Notes: generated from the letters alone by a model not told the origin. DNA of 64,000 bases from Hymenobacter guriensis (GCF_015773195.1 NZ_JADWYK010000015.1:1-64000), one strand, 5' to 3'. Shown: positions 1-8,665, counted from the first letter of the stretch. Numbers and translations: made by a program.

Positions 1-32
1 GCGATGCGCGCCCATTGCGCGTCCGTCAGCAT
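1..32 (-). CDS. IS5-like transposase, N-terminal fragment (runs off left edge)
   Basis: Read on the minus strand, the first bases of the window start a reading frame MLTDAQWARIA, which is the typical opening of IS5-group DDE transposases. A GGAGG sequence lies 9 bases before this ATG. An alternative in-frame ATG at position 41 sits directly on the GGAGG and is less likely. Only about ten codons are visible, so the family call rests on this short motif and the rest of the element is outside the window. Confidence 0.5.
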   Translation of the reverse strand, partial: MLTDAQWARI

Positions 33-72
33 AAAGTCCATCCTCCAAAATAATACCTACTGTTAACACTTC

Positions 73-146
73 CTAGTTGTCGGTTGATAGTTGCTTGTTT
101 CTAGTTGTCTGAACCACTCAGTAACCGACAACTAGAAACAAGCAAC
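73..146. repeat. Family B hairpin repeat (copy B1) in the ilvA leader
   Basis: A perfect 20-bp inverted repeat has arms at 90-109 and 127-146 with a 17-base loop. A second, competing 13-bp pairing joins 73-85 with 123-135. Bases 75-94 also occur, reverse-complemented and exact, at 20821-20840. The CTAGTTG / CAACTAG words recur in the other family B copies near 12.6, 46.7 and 63.6 kb. This is a dispersed intergenic element and not part of ilvA, although an in-frame ATG falls inside it at 105. Confidence 0.8.
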
Positions 147-185
147 CAGAAACGAGCAACTCATTTGAATAAGACCACTGAATAC

Positions 186-1457
186 ATGGAACAAGATATC
201 CTCACCGCCAGCCCTGTAGTGCAGCTGGCCAACGTAGAGCGCGCCGCCCGCACCCTGGATGGCGTCATCTATAAAACCCTGCTGCAGCACAATCTGGGCC
301 TTTCCGATGCCTACGGGGCCCAGGTGTACCTCAAGCGCGAAGACCTGCAGGTGGTGCGCTCCTACAAAATCCGGGGGGCCTACAACAAGATAGCCGGGCT
401 GAGCCGGGAGCAGGTAACGCGGGACGTAGTGTGTGCCTCGGCCGGCAACCATGCCCAGGGCGTAGCCTACGCCTGCCAGCTGCTTGGGATTCGCGGCCAC
501 ATTTTCATGCCAGCCCAAACCCCGGCTCAGAAGGTGAACAAAGTGCGCCTGTTCGGCAAAGACCAAGTGGAAGTGGTACTGGTAGGCGCCACCTTCGACG
601 ACACCTATCAAGCCGCTAAGAACTTCTGCGACCAGCGTGGCAGCACCTTCGTGCACCCGTTCGACGACCTCGCCATAGTAGAAGGCCAAGCCACGGTGGG
701 CCTGGAAATCCTGCGCGACGCGCCCGCCCAAATCGACTTTCTGTTTATGCCCATCGGCGGCGGCGGGCTGGCCTCGGGGGTGAGCAGCGTGTTTCGGCAG
801 CTGAGCCCGCGCACTCGCCTGATTGGGGTACAGCCACTGGGCGCGCCTTCCATGCAGCAGGCCATTGCCAACGGACAGCGTCAGGCCTTGGAATCTATTG
901 AAAGCTTCGTGGATGGCGCGGCCGTGAAGTGCCCCGGCGAGCTGACGTTTCAACTGTGCCAGGAGCTGCTGGATGAGGTGGCCCTGGTACCCGAGGGTCA
1001 GGTGTGCGAGGACCTGCTGAAGATGTACAACGAGGAAGGCATTGTGCTGGAGCCGGCGGGCACGCTCAGCGTTTCGGCCCTGCACCAGTACGCCGAGCAG
1101 ATTCGGGGCAAAACCGTGGTGTGCGTGCTCAGCGGCTCCAACAACGACATCACCCGGATGGAGGAAATCAAGGAGCGGGCTATGCGCCACCAGGGCCGCA
1201 AGCACTACTTCCTGGTCACCTTCAACCAGAAGCCTGGGGCTTTGCGCCGCTTCGTGAACCACGTGCTGCAGGAGGGCGACGACATCATCCAGTTTCAGTA
1301 CATCAAGAAAAACAACAAGGAAAAAGGCCCCGTCTTTATCGGCCTGGAAGTGCAGAACCCTCACGATGTGGCGGGCATTCAGCAGCGCATGGCCGCTGAG
1401 GGCTTCGGCTACGAGTACCTGAACGGTAAGCAGGACTTCCTGAGTTTGCTGGTGTAA
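186..1457 (+). CDS. ilvA: Threonine dehydratase (threonine ammonia-lyase), biosynthetic
   Basis: This PLP enzyme deaminates L-threonine to 2-oxobutanoate, the first committed step to isoleucine. The 423-residue protein has the PLP-lysine motif SYKIRGAYNK (Lys61), the phosphate-binding GGGGLASG loop and one C-terminal ACT-like regulatory region (about residues 340-423). E. coli IlvA has two such ACT-like repeats, so this is the short form. An earlier in-frame ATG at 105 lies inside a hairpin repeat and would add a repeat-encoded tail, so I chose the ATG at 186. It stands directly upstream of the leu genes and is followed by its own hairpin, which suggests a separate or read-through transcript. 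The family call is secure; the allosteric behaviour is inferred. Confidence 0.93.
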   Translation: MEQDILTASPVVQLANVERAARTLDGVIYKTLLQHNLGLSDAYGAQVYLKREDLQVVRSYKIRGAYNKIAGLSREQVTRDVVCASAGNHAQGVAYACQLLGIRGHIFMPAQTPAQKVNKVRLFGKDQVEVVLVGATFDDTYQAAKNFCDQRGSTFVHPFDDLAIVEGQATVGLEILRDAPAQIDFLFMPIGGGGLASGVSSVFRQLSPRTRLIGVQPLGAPSMQQAIANGQRQALESIESFVDGAAVKCPGELTFQLCQELLDEVALVPEGQVCEDLLKMYNEEGIVLEPAGTLSVSALHQYAEQIRGKTVVCVLSGSNNDITRMEEIKERAMRHQGRKHYFLVTFNQKPGALRRFVNHVLQEGDDIIQFQYIKKNNKEKGPVFIGLEVQNPHDVAGIQQRMAAEGFGYEYLNGKQDFLSLLV

Positions 1458-1500
1458 AGCGCTGAGAAACGGGGTTGCACCCCGACCCTGCACCGCTGAA

Positions 1501-1524
1501 GCTATGCCTGGCCGCAGGCATAGC
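1501..1524 (+). terminator. Hairpin after ilvA
   Basis: A perfect 10-bp stem (GCTATGCCTG / CAGGCATAGC) with a four-base loop lies 44 bases after the ilvA stop. No clear T run follows, so it may only slow transcription. The rest of the 317-base gap to leuA is AT-richer than its surroundings and probably carries the leuA promoter, but I could not find a clear TAnnTTTG box in it. Confidence 0.5.
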
Positions 1525-1774
1525 CTCCATCACAACCTTGGGATTATCCTATGCCTTATCCTGCATTCTATGCTTTCCTTATGAGCTAGCAGGAAGTTAT
1601 AGTCGATTTACACTGGGTTAGGCATTGTAGCTGTATTATTTTCTGTCTCCTGTATTTCAGCTTCTTATAAATTAAACCTCAACTTTTAGAAATAGTAGGC
1701 TTGCCGAAGAAGGGTTTCCGAAGGCCTGGCCTAGGAGCGTACTTGGTGCTTTGCGGCTGAAAGACCCCTGTGCC

Positions 1775-2941
1775 ATGGCTACTCAGAAAATCCACATCTT
1801 CGATACCACCCTGCGCGACGGGGAGCAAGTGCCGGGCTGCAAGCTCAACCGGGACGAGAAACTGCTCATTGCCCGGCAGCTGGAGCTACTCGGCGTCGAC
1901 GTGATTGAGGCGGGCTTTCCGGTTTCCAGTCCCGGCGACTTTGCCGCCGTGGCCGCCATTGCGGCCCAAACGCGCTACGCTACCGTCTGCGGCCTCTCGC
2001 GGGCCGTGGAACACGACATCGTGACGGCGGCGGAAGCCCTGAAATCGGCTAAATACCCGCGCATTCATACCGGCATCGGCACTTCCGAGTCCCACATCAA
2101 GTTCAAGCTCTGCACCACGCCCGACAAGATTATTGAGCGGGCGGTAGCTGCCGTGAAGCTGGCCAAGAGCTTTGTGGAAGACGTGGAATTTTACGCCGAA
2201 GATGCTGGCCGCACCGACAACGAGTTCCTGGCCCGCGTGTGCGAAGCTGTCATTCGGGCCGGCGCCACCGTACTCAACATTCCTGATACCACCGGCTACT
2301 GCCTGCCCAGCGAGTACGGCGCCAAGATTAAGTACTTGGCCGACCACGTGCGGGGCATTGAGCACGTGCGCCTTTCTACCCACTGCCACAACGATTTGGG
2401 CATGGCCACGGCCAACTCCATTTCTGGCGTGCTCAACGGGGCCCAGCAGGTGGAGTGCACCATCAACGGGGTGGGCGAGCGGGCCGGCAACACGGCGTTG
2501 GAAGAAGCGGTGATGGTGCTCCGCCAGCACCCCTACCTCAACTTCGAAACCGGCATCAACACCAAGCTGCTCGCCGAAACCTCAGCTATGGTCTCGCACC
2601 TCATGAGCATGCCCGTGCAGCCCAACAAGGCTATTGTGGGCGCCAATGCGTTTTCGCACTCCAGTGGCATTCACCAGGATGGCGTCATTAAACACCGCGA
2701 AACCTACGAAATCATCGACCCGCGCGAGGTGGGCATGCCCGACTCGGCCATTGTGCTCACCGCCCGCTCCGGCCGCGCGGCCCTCGCCTACCGCCTCCAG
2801 AAAATCGGCTACGACTTCGACCGCACGGCCCTCAACAAAGCCTACGCCTCGTTTGTGGCCCTCGCCGACCGCCAGAAGGAAGTCGTGGACGAGGATTTGC
2901 ACGTGATGGTCGAGCAGGAAAACCTCGTTACCGTCGGCTAA
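1775..2941 (+). CDS. leuA: 2-isopropylmalate synthase, short form
   Basis: It condenses acetyl-CoA with 2-oxoisovalerate in the first step of leucine synthesis. The 388-residue product contains the HMGL-like barrel signature FDTTLRDGEQ near the N terminus, the metal-binding HCHND motif (His203, His205) and the GVGERAGNTALEE signature. E. coli-type LeuA is about 520 residues, and here the C-terminal leucine-binding regulatory domain is missing. The upstream TTG in frame at 1751 is ignored because family homology starts at the ATG at 1775. A homocitrate synthase-like role cannot be ruled out from the barrel alone, but the following leuC, leuD and leuB make LeuA much more likely. Confidence 0.9.
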   Translation: MATQKIHIFDTTLRDGEQVPGCKLNRDEKLLIARQLELLGVDVIEAGFPVSSPGDFAAVAAIAAQTRYATVCGLSRAVEHDIVTAAEALKSAKYPRIHTGIGTSESHIKFKLCTTPDKIIERAVAAVKLAKSFVEDVEFYAEDAGRTDNEFLARVCEAVIRAGATVLNIPDTTGYCLPSEYGAKIKYLADHVRGIEHVRLSTHCHNDLGMATANSISGVLNGAQQVECTINGVGERAGNTALEEAVMVLRQHPYLNFETGINTKLLAETSAMVSHLMSMPVQPNKAIVGANAFSHSSGIHQDGVIKHRETYEIIDPREVGMPDSAIVLTARSGRAALAYRLQKIGYDFDRTALNKAYASFVALADRQKEVVDEDLHVMVEQENLVTVG

Positions 2942-2952
2942 CCCAACGCTGG

Positions 2953-2988
2953 ACCGTCATGCCAACACACCCGGGCACGACGGTTTTC
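2953..2988 (+). terminator. Hairpin with T-rich tail between leuA and leuC
   Basis: The arms 2953-2963 and 2974-2984 pair at 10 of 11 positions and are followed by TTTTCTATTTT. This resembles an intrinsic terminator inside the leu operon and could reduce expression of leuCDB relative to leuA. No leader peptide is visible in the 105-base gap. Confidence 0.5.
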
Positions 2989-3046
2989 TATTTTACGCTG
3001 AGCCCGAACTACGGGAACCCCAAGTTCCTGTCACCCCACCCTTCTC

Positions 3047-4441
3047 ATGGCTAAGACCTTATTCGATAAAATCTGGGACGCCCACGTGGTGCGCGAAGTA
3101 GCCGGTGGCCTCACCGTGTTCTACATCGACCGGCACCTGATTCATGAAGTCACCAGCCCGCAGGCGTTTGACGAGCTGACGGCCCGCGGCCTCACGCTGC
3201 GCCGCCCCGGCCAGATTGTCGCCACTGCCGACCACAACGTCCCCACGCGCCACCAGGATCAGCCCATTCAGGACCCGCTGTCCCGCTCCCAGGTGGATAA
3301 GCTCACCGAGAATTGCGCCAAATTTGGCGTGGAGCTCTACGGCCTTGGTCACCAGTACCAAGGCATTGTGCACGTCATCGGGCCGGAGCTGGGCATCACC
3401 CAGCCGGGCCTGACAATGGTGTGCGGCGACTCGCATACCTCCACGCACGGGGCCTTTGGCACCATTGCCTTCGGCATCGGCACCAGCCAGGTAACACAGG
3501 TAATGGCCTCGCAATGCCTGCTGCTCGACAAGCCCAAGCGCATGCGCATCACCCTGGACGGGGAGCTGCGCCCCGGGGTATCAGCCAAGGATCTGATTCT
3601 GCACGTTATTTCCCAGTTGGGCACGGGCGGGGCCACGGGCTACTTTGTGGAGTACGCTGGCAGCGCCATCCGCGCCCTGAGCATGGAAGGCCGCATGACG
3701 GTGTGTAACATGAGTATTGAAATGGGTGCCCGCGGTGGCCTCATTGCCCCCGATGCCACTACCTTCAGCTACCTCGAAGGCCGCCGCTTTGCGCCCCAGG
3801 GCGAGAACTGGGACCGGGCCATGGCCTACTGGCAGACGCTCTATTCCGACGAAGACGCGCAGTTCGACGCCGAGCTGCGGTTCGACGCCGCGGCCATTCA
3901 GCCGATGATAACCTACGGCACGAACCCCGGCATGGGCATTCCGCTTAGCGCCAGCATTCCGGTGCTGGCCGACGCGGGCGAAGCCGCCAGCTTCGATAAG
4001 TCGTTGCGCTACATGGGCTTTCAGGCAGGCGAGTCGCTGCTGGGTAAGGAAATCAACTACGTATTCATCGGCAGCTGCACCAACTCCCGCATCGAGGATT
4101 TGCGCACGGTGGCGGCTTACGTGAAGGGCAAGCGCAAAGCGGCCCATGTGGAGGCCATCATCGTGCCCGGCTCCAAGCAGGTAGAGCTGCAGGCCATAGC
4201 CGAAGGAATTGACCAGGTGCTGGCCGACGCAGGCTTTGAGCTGCGTGAGCCGGGCTGCAGCGCCTGCCTGGCCATGAACGACGACAAGATTCCAGCCGGC
4301 GCCTACTGCGTGTCGACCTCCAACCGCAACTTCGAAGGCCGTCAAGGGCCCGGGGCCCGCACCCTGCTAGCCTCCCCGCTGGTGGCCGCCATTACGGCCG
4401 TGGAAGGCCGCCTGGTTGACATCACGCAGTACCTGAACTAA
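3047..4441 (+). CDS. leuC: 3-isopropylmalate dehydratase large subunit
   Basis: This is the catalytic subunit of isopropylmalate isomerase, which converts 2- to 3-isopropylmalate through a [4Fe-4S] cluster. The 464-residue length matches the bacterial family. The cluster-binding cysteines are visible as GSCTNSR (Cys344) and GCSACLA (Cys404 and Cys407). The N terminus MAKTLFDKIWDAHVV and the motif CGDSHTSTHGAFG are characteristic. leuD begins 15 bases after the stop, so the two subunits are co-transcribed. The enzyme should need LeuD for activity. Confidence 0.96.
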   Translation: MAKTLFDKIWDAHVVREVAGGLTVFYIDRHLIHEVTSPQAFDELTARGLTLRRPGQIVATADHNVPTRHQDQPIQDPLSRSQVDKLTENCAKFGVELYGLGHQYQGIVHVIGPELGITQPGLTMVCGDSHTSTHGAFGTIAFGIGTSQVTQVMASQCLLLDKPKRMRITLDGELRPGVSAKDLILHVISQLGTGGATGYFVEYAGSAIRALSMEGRMTVCNMSIEMGARGGLIAPDATTFSYLEGRRFAPQGENWDRAMAYWQTLYSDEDAQFDAELRFDAAAIQPMITYGTNPGMGIPLSASIPVLADAGEAASFDKSLRYMGFQAGESLLGKEINYVFIGSCTNSRIEDLRTVAAYVKGKRKAAHVEAIIVPGSKQVELQAIAEGIDQVLADAGFELREPGCSACLAMNDDKIPAGAYCVSTSNRNFEGRQGPGARTLLASPLVAAITAVEGRLVDITQYLN

Positions 4442-4456
4442 CCCACCGCCCACCCC

Positions 4457-5056
4457 ATGGAAAAGTTTCAAACCCTGCGCTCTGGTGTGGTGCCGCTGCC
4501 CATCGAAAACGTGGACACCGACCAGATTATCCCGGCCCGCTTCCTGAAGGCGACGACCCGGGAAGGCTTCGGGGCCAACCTGTTTGCCGACTGGCGCTAC
4601 GCCGCCGACGGCCAGCCGAAAGCCGATTTTATCCTGAACGACTCACGCTATCAGGGCCACCAGATTCTGCTGGCCGGCAAAAACTTCGGGTGCGGCTCCA
4701 GCCGGGAGCACGCCGCCTGGGCCCTGTACGACGCCGGTTTTCGGGTGGTCATCAGCAGCTACTTCGCCGATATTTTCCGGGGCAATGCCCTGAACACGGG
4801 GCTGCTGCCCCTGCAGGTTTCGGATGAGGTACTGCAGGCCCTGTTTGCCGCCGTGACTGCCGACCCGCAGCTGCCGCTGACGGTGGATTTGGGGGCGCAA
4901 ACTCTCACGGTGCCCGGTCGGGCCGAAGCCATTCACTTCGACCTAGACGCCTACAAGAAAGAGTGCCTGCTCAACGGGTACGACGACATTGATTTTCTCA
5001 TTAGCCAGGAGGCGGCCATTACGGCCTACGAACAACAACGGTCATGGATAGCGTAA
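4457..5056 (+). CDS. leuD: 3-isopropylmalate dehydratase small subunit
   Basis: This is the swivel-domain partner of LeuC in isopropylmalate isomerase. The 199-residue product has the family's NFGCGSSREHAAWAL stretch and the N-terminal VDTDQIIPARFL motif. Its last codons overlap the start of leuB by 13 bases, which indicates translational coupling. Length and motifs are normal for a bacterial LeuD. Confidence 0.96.
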   Translation: MEKFQTLRSGVVPLPIENVDTDQIIPARFLKATTREGFGANLFADWRYAADGQPKADFILNDSRYQGHQILLAGKNFGCGSSREHAAWALYDAGFRVVISSYFADIFRGNALNTGLLPLQVSDEVLQALFAAVTADPQLPLTVDLGAQTLTVPGRAEAIHFDLDAYKKECLLNGYDDIDFLISQEAAITAYEQQRSWIA

Positions 5057-6168
5057 GCAAACGAATTGTGGTGTTGCCCGGCGACGGAATCGGGCCGGAA
5101 GTGTGTAGCGAGGCGGTGCGCGTGCTGAAGGCCGTGGGCGACCGGTTCAGCCACGAGTTTCACTTCGACTACCAGCTGATGGGCGCCTGCGCCATTGACG
5201 CCGTGGGCACGCCGCTGCCCGACGTTACCCTGGAAGCCTGCCGCCGCGCCGACGCCGTGCTGCTTGGCGCCATCGGCGACCCGAAATACGACAACGACCC
5301 CACCGCCAAAGTGCGCCCCGAGCAAGGGCTGCTGGGCTTGCGCAAGTCGCTGGGGCTCTACGCCAACATCCGGCCCATCACGGCCTACGACCAGTTGCTG
5401 GAGCACTCTCCGCTGAAAGCTGAGCGAATTCAGGGCACCGACATTCTGATATTCCGGGAGCTGACTGGCGGTATCTACTTCGGGGAGAAAGGCCGCAGCG
5501 AGGACCGCGCCAGCGCCTACGACCATTGCACCTACCACCGCGACGAGATTCTGCGCATTGCGCACCTGGCCTTCAAGGCTGCCGAAACGCGCCGCCACAA
5601 GCTCACGCTGGTCGACAAAGCCAACGTGCTGGAAACCTCCCGCCTCTGGCGCGAAACGGTGCAGAGCATTGCGCCTGAGTACCCGAGCGTGGCTCTGGAT
5701 TACCTGTTCGTGGACAACGCGGCCATGCAGATCATTCTGAACCCGCGCCAGTTCGACGTGATGCTGACGGAAAACATGTTCGGCGACATCATTTCCGACG
5801 AGGCTTCCGTCATTGCCGGCTCCCTGGGCTTGCTGCCCTCTGCTTCCATCGGCGACGACTCGGCTCTGTTCGAGCCCATTCACGGCTCCTACCCGCAGGC
5901 CAAGGGCAAGGGCATAGCCAACCCTATTGCCACCATTCTCTCGGCGGCCATGCTGCTGGATCATTTCAACCTGCCGGAAGAGGCTGACTGCGTGCGCGAC
6001 GCCGTGCAGCACGCCCTCGACGAAGGCGTGGTGACACCCGAGCTGAACCCGGCCGTGGTACACACCACCGAGCAGGTGGGCAGCTTCATTGCCTACGCCG
6101 TGCTGGACATTGCCGACTGCGAGCTGCACCGCAACAACATCCGGCTCGGCATGAGCACCATTATCTAA
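5044..6168 (+). CDS. leuB: 3-isopropylmalate dehydrogenase
   Basis: This NAD-dependent enzyme oxidatively decarboxylates 3-isopropylmalate to 2-oxoisocaproate. The 374-residue protein carries the GDGIGPEV start, LLGAIGDPKYD, and the metal/substrate signature TENMFGDIISDEAS followed by GSLGLLPSAS. Its start codon is inside leuD, and it closes the leuA-C-D-B set. The stop codon overlaps the left arm of a long hairpin, and a clear terminator lies about 130 bases further on. Confidence 0.96.
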   Translation: MDSVSKRIVVLPGDGIGPEVCSEAVRVLKAVGDRFSHEFHFDYQLMGACAIDAVGTPLPDVTLEACRRADAVLLGAIGDPKYDNDPTAKVRPEQGLLGLRKSLGLYANIRPITAYDQLLEHSPLKAERIQGTDILIFRELTGGIYFGEKGRSEDRASAYDHCTYHRDEILRIAHLAFKAAETRRHKLTLVDKANVLETSRLWRETVQSIAPEYPSVALDYLFVDNAAMQIILNPRQFDVMLTENMFGDIISDEASVIAGSLGLLPSASIGDDSALFEPIHGSYPQAKGKGIANPIATILSAAMLLDHFNLPEEADCVRDAVQHALDEGVVTPELNPAVVHTTEQVGSFIAYAVLDIADCELHRNNIRLGMSTII

Positions 6169-6277
6169 GTGGTGAAATTGTGAAGTCGTGAGGTAGTGAG
6201 TTGATGTTCCGCTGGCGCAGTTTGCGCAAGTTGCGCAGTTCGAACATCAAATTCACCACTTCACAAATTCACCACTT
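6167..6277. repeat. Long imperfect hairpin after leuB
   Basis: A 20-bp stem with one mismatch (6167-6186 with 6258-6277) encloses a second perfect 9-bp pairing (6201-6209 with 6242-6250). The loop holds three GCGCA(A/G) words. The outer arms contain repeated GTGGTGAA / GTGAAGT-like words. It starts inside the leuB stop codon. Its design is like the other intergenic hairpins but the sequence is its own type. Confidence 0.75.
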
Positions 6278-6301
6278 AAAAAGTACCTCAGGGGTGGGGT
6301 T

Positions 6302-6346
6302 AAAGCCCGAGTATCTGGTCGCCGGACCGGATGCTTGGGCTTTTTA
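6302..6346 (+). terminator. Intrinsic terminator of the leu operon
   Basis: AAAGCCCGAG pairs with CTTGGGCTTT, and an inner CTGGTC / GACCGG stem is closed by GCCG. The right arm runs into TTTTT. This is a standard rho-independent terminator after leuB. Confidence 0.85.
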
Positions 6347-6494
6347 ACGTTCAGGATACTGCAGTCGGCCCCGGTGGCTTTGTCGGTTCACCGGGCGCGG
6401 CCGACGGTTCACCCGGTTTGGCCTCGGACAGCGCAGACAACGTGCGGAAGTTTGGAGCATCGAAACCGACTTCTCAACCCTCACGCTTCGTCTT

Positions 6495-7454
6495 ATGAAA
6501 ACGCTTCGCCCCAACTTCGCCTTCCTGCTTCGCGGCCTCTGCAGCCTGCTGCTTACGCTCGTACTCCTGCAAAATGCCACTGCTGGTAGCCTTACGAATG
6601 GCACGCCGGCATTTCAGACCTCGGATGGGGTGAAGCTCTTTGTGAAAGTAGCCGGCCAGGGGATGCCCTGCCTGTTTGTGCATGGGGGGCCAGGCGCGGG
6701 CAGCCAGGCGGTGGAAGTACTGGCCGGCGCTCCGCTAGAAAAGCAGCTGCAGATGATTTACCTCGACCAGCGCGGCAGTGGCCGCTCAGCCAGCGACCCA
6801 CATAAAAACTACTCCCTGGAGCGCCAGGTACAGGACATAGAAGAATTGCGCCAGCAACTAAAGCTGGAAAAATGGACGCTAATGGCCCACTCCTTCGGCG
6901 GTATTCTGGCCACGGCCTACGCGCAGAAATATCCCAGCCGCGTGCACAGCCTGATTCTGGTCAACAGCATTCTGAACCTGCCAGCTTCGATGGAAAGCAC
7001 CACAGCGTATGGCTACACCTTATTGCCCGCCGCTACCCGTCCGCCGCTGGATGCCGCCGCGTCCCTGCCCCAGCGCTACTTCATGGTGACGGGCCTGCTC
7101 CAGCGCCAGGGCCTCTACAACCAGCTTCAATACGCTTCCGACTCCTCGGCCGCCCGGGTAAGCCGCACGATGAAAGGCCAGCCCGCCAACCACGACTTTG
7201 CCGCCAACATGTTCCAGAACCCCGGCAGCTACCTGCTGGACTACACGCCAGCCACGGCCAACCTGACGATGCCCGTACTGGTGCTCACTGGCCAGCAGGA
7301 CTACGTAACCGGCCCCGAGCACTACAAGAGCTTCCGTTTCCCCCAGCAGCAGGCCGTGGTACTGCCCGGCAAGCACGTGCCCTTCCTCGACAACCCGCAG
7401 GAGTTCAACCAGGCCGTGCAGCGCTTTGTGACCAAGCTACCCCGCAAGAGCTAA
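6495..7454 (+). CDS. Secreted alpha/beta hydrolase (proline iminopeptidase-like, S33)
   Basis: The 319-residue protein starts with a signal peptide (about residues 1-31, ending near ATAG), so it acts outside the cytoplasm. It has the alpha/beta-hydrolase oxyanion motif HGGPGAGS, the nucleophile elbow HSFGG, an acidic residue in GQQDYV and the catalytic histidine in GKHVPF. The HGGPG motif is typical of proline iminopeptidases and related S33 hydrolases, but the same fold includes esterases and epoxide hydrolases, so the substrate is not settled. It is a single-gene unit between the leu terminator and a family A hairpin. Confidence 0.8.
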   Translation: MKTLRPNFAFLLRGLCSLLLTLVLLQNATAGSLTNGTPAFQTSDGVKLFVKVAGQGMPCLFVHGGPGAGSQAVEVLAGAPLEKQLQMIYLDQRGSGRSASDPHKNYSLERQVQDIEELRQQLKLEKWTLMAHSFGGILATAYAQKYPSRVHSLILVNSILNLPASMESTTAYGYTLLPAATRPPLDAAASLPQRYFMVTGLLQRQGLYNQLQYASDSSAARVSRTMKGQPANHDFAANMFQNPGSYLLDYTPATANLTMPVLVLTGQQDYVTGPEHYKSFRFPQQQAVVLPGKHVPFLDNPQEFNQAVQRFVTKLPRKS

Positions 7455-7480
7455 ATCGAGGGCTGCGAATTTTTACATTG

Positions 7481-7577
7481 AACGTCATGCTGAGCTTGTC
7501 GAAGCATCTCTACCGCTGGCTAACTCAATCGTGAGAGCGAAGCGGTAGAGATGCTTCGACAAGCTCAGCATGACGTT
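7481..7577. repeat. Family A hairpin repeat (copy A1)
   Basis: The arms 7481-7517 and 7541-7577 are perfect 37-bp inverted repeats around a 23-base loop. The arm contains GTCATGCTGAG, TCGAAGCATC and TCTACCGC, words that recur in copies A2, A4 and A5, and partly in A3. Such a stem can act as a transcription terminator or mRNA stabiliser after the hydrolase gene. Its recurrence shows it is a dispersed repeat (REP/MITE-like). Confidence 0.9.
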
Positions 7578-7654
7578 CTAGAAATCATTTTCATCAGCCT
7601 ATCAAAATAGTTCCGCCATCTGTTGGCGGCGCGAAAAAGCTACTTTTACCTTCC

Positions 7655-8665
7655 ATGAACGACCGAAAGTTTTTGCTCTGGGGCATCCCCATTCTAGCGC
7701 TGCTGGTGCTCATTCCCCGGGGCGTGCTGCACATTCGGTCGGTGCCGGTTTTTTTCCTGAACTGGGGCATTTCGCTGCTGTTTACCTGCGCCTTTTGGTT
7801 TACGGGCCGAGCCTTGTGGCGGGCCTTGTTTCGGCGCTTTCCGCGGGTAGACCAAACCCGCAAGCGGCTCTGGCGGCTGGCCGTCATTAATACGGCAATT
7901 GCGGCGGCCGTCACGTTCATCCTCGACAGTGTGGCGGCCTGGGCCCAGGGTGGGCACTTGGATAGTGCCTCGTTCTGGCGGGAGTTCGGGCTGAACATGG
8001 TGCCTACCGTGGTTATTCAGTTGATTTACGAGAGCATGAACTTCTTTCAGCAGTGGGAAGAGAACGTGCGCCGGGCCGAGCAGCTCCAGAGTGCGGGCGT
8101 GCAAAGTCAGCTCGAAGCCCTGCAAAGCCAGCTAGACCCGCACTTTCTGTTCAATTCGCTCAATACCTTGTCGGCCCTCATCGAGCCCGAAAACGAGCCG
8201 GCCCAGGACTTTGTGGAGCAGCTTTCCGACGTGTACCGCTACGTGCTGCTGGCCCGCGACCGGCCCACGGTACCGCTTAGTGAGGAGCTCGTCTTCGTAG
8301 ATACCTACCTGGCTTTGCACAAGGCCCGCTTCCGCGACAACCTGCAGGTGACGATAGACGTGCCCTCCGCCGCACTGACGCGGTACGTGGCCCCGTTGAG
8401 CGTGCAGCTGCTGGTGGAAAACGCGCTGAAGCACAACGTGGCTTCGCGGGAGTTTCCGCTGCAGCTGCGCCTCACGGCCGACCCCATAGCGGGCAACTTT
8501 ACCGTCGAGAATACCTTGCGCCCCCGTACCTCCGGCTTGGCGCCCGGCACCGGCACGGGCCTGCGCAACGTGCGCCACCGCTACGAGCTGCTCCACGCTC
8601 CGCACCCGGTGGAAATAACCGCGGAGGCCGCTACTTTTCGGGTGCGGCTGCCGCTGCTGAAGTAG
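7655..8665 (+). CDS. LytS-family sensor histidine kinase (pair 1)
   Basis: This is a membrane histidine kinase of the His_kinase (PF06580) family. The 336-residue protein has four predicted N-terminal membrane segments (about residues 5-125) and no extracytoplasmic sensor domain. The H box LDPHFLFNSLN (His163) and the N box VENALKHN follow, then a G-rich ATP lid (GTGTGLRN). The downstream LytTR regulator starts 40 bases later and is the obvious partner. It faces a paralogous kinase-regulator pair on the other strand. The signal it senses cannot be read from the sequence. Confidence 0.92.
   Translation: MNDRKFLLWGIPILALLVLIPRGVLHIRSVPVFFLNWGISLLFTCAFWFTGRALWRALFRRFPRVDQTRKRLWRLAVINTAIAAAVTFILDSVAAWAQGGHLDSASFWREFGLNMVPTVVIQLIYESMNFFQQWEENVRRAEQLQSAGVQSQLEALQSQLDPHFLFNSLNTLSALIEPENEPAQDFVEQLSDVYRYVLLARDRPTVPLSEELVFVDTYLALHKARFRDNLQVTIDVPSAALTRYVAPLSVQLLVENALKHNVASREFPLQLRLTADPIAGNFTVENTLRPRTSGLAPGTGTGLRNVRHRYELLHAPHPVEITAEAATFRVRLPLLK

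Noticed and set aside
105..185. N-terminal extension of ilvA from the ATG at 105
   Set aside because: The extra 27 residues are encoded by the family B hairpin, and the protein family starts near the ATG at 186.
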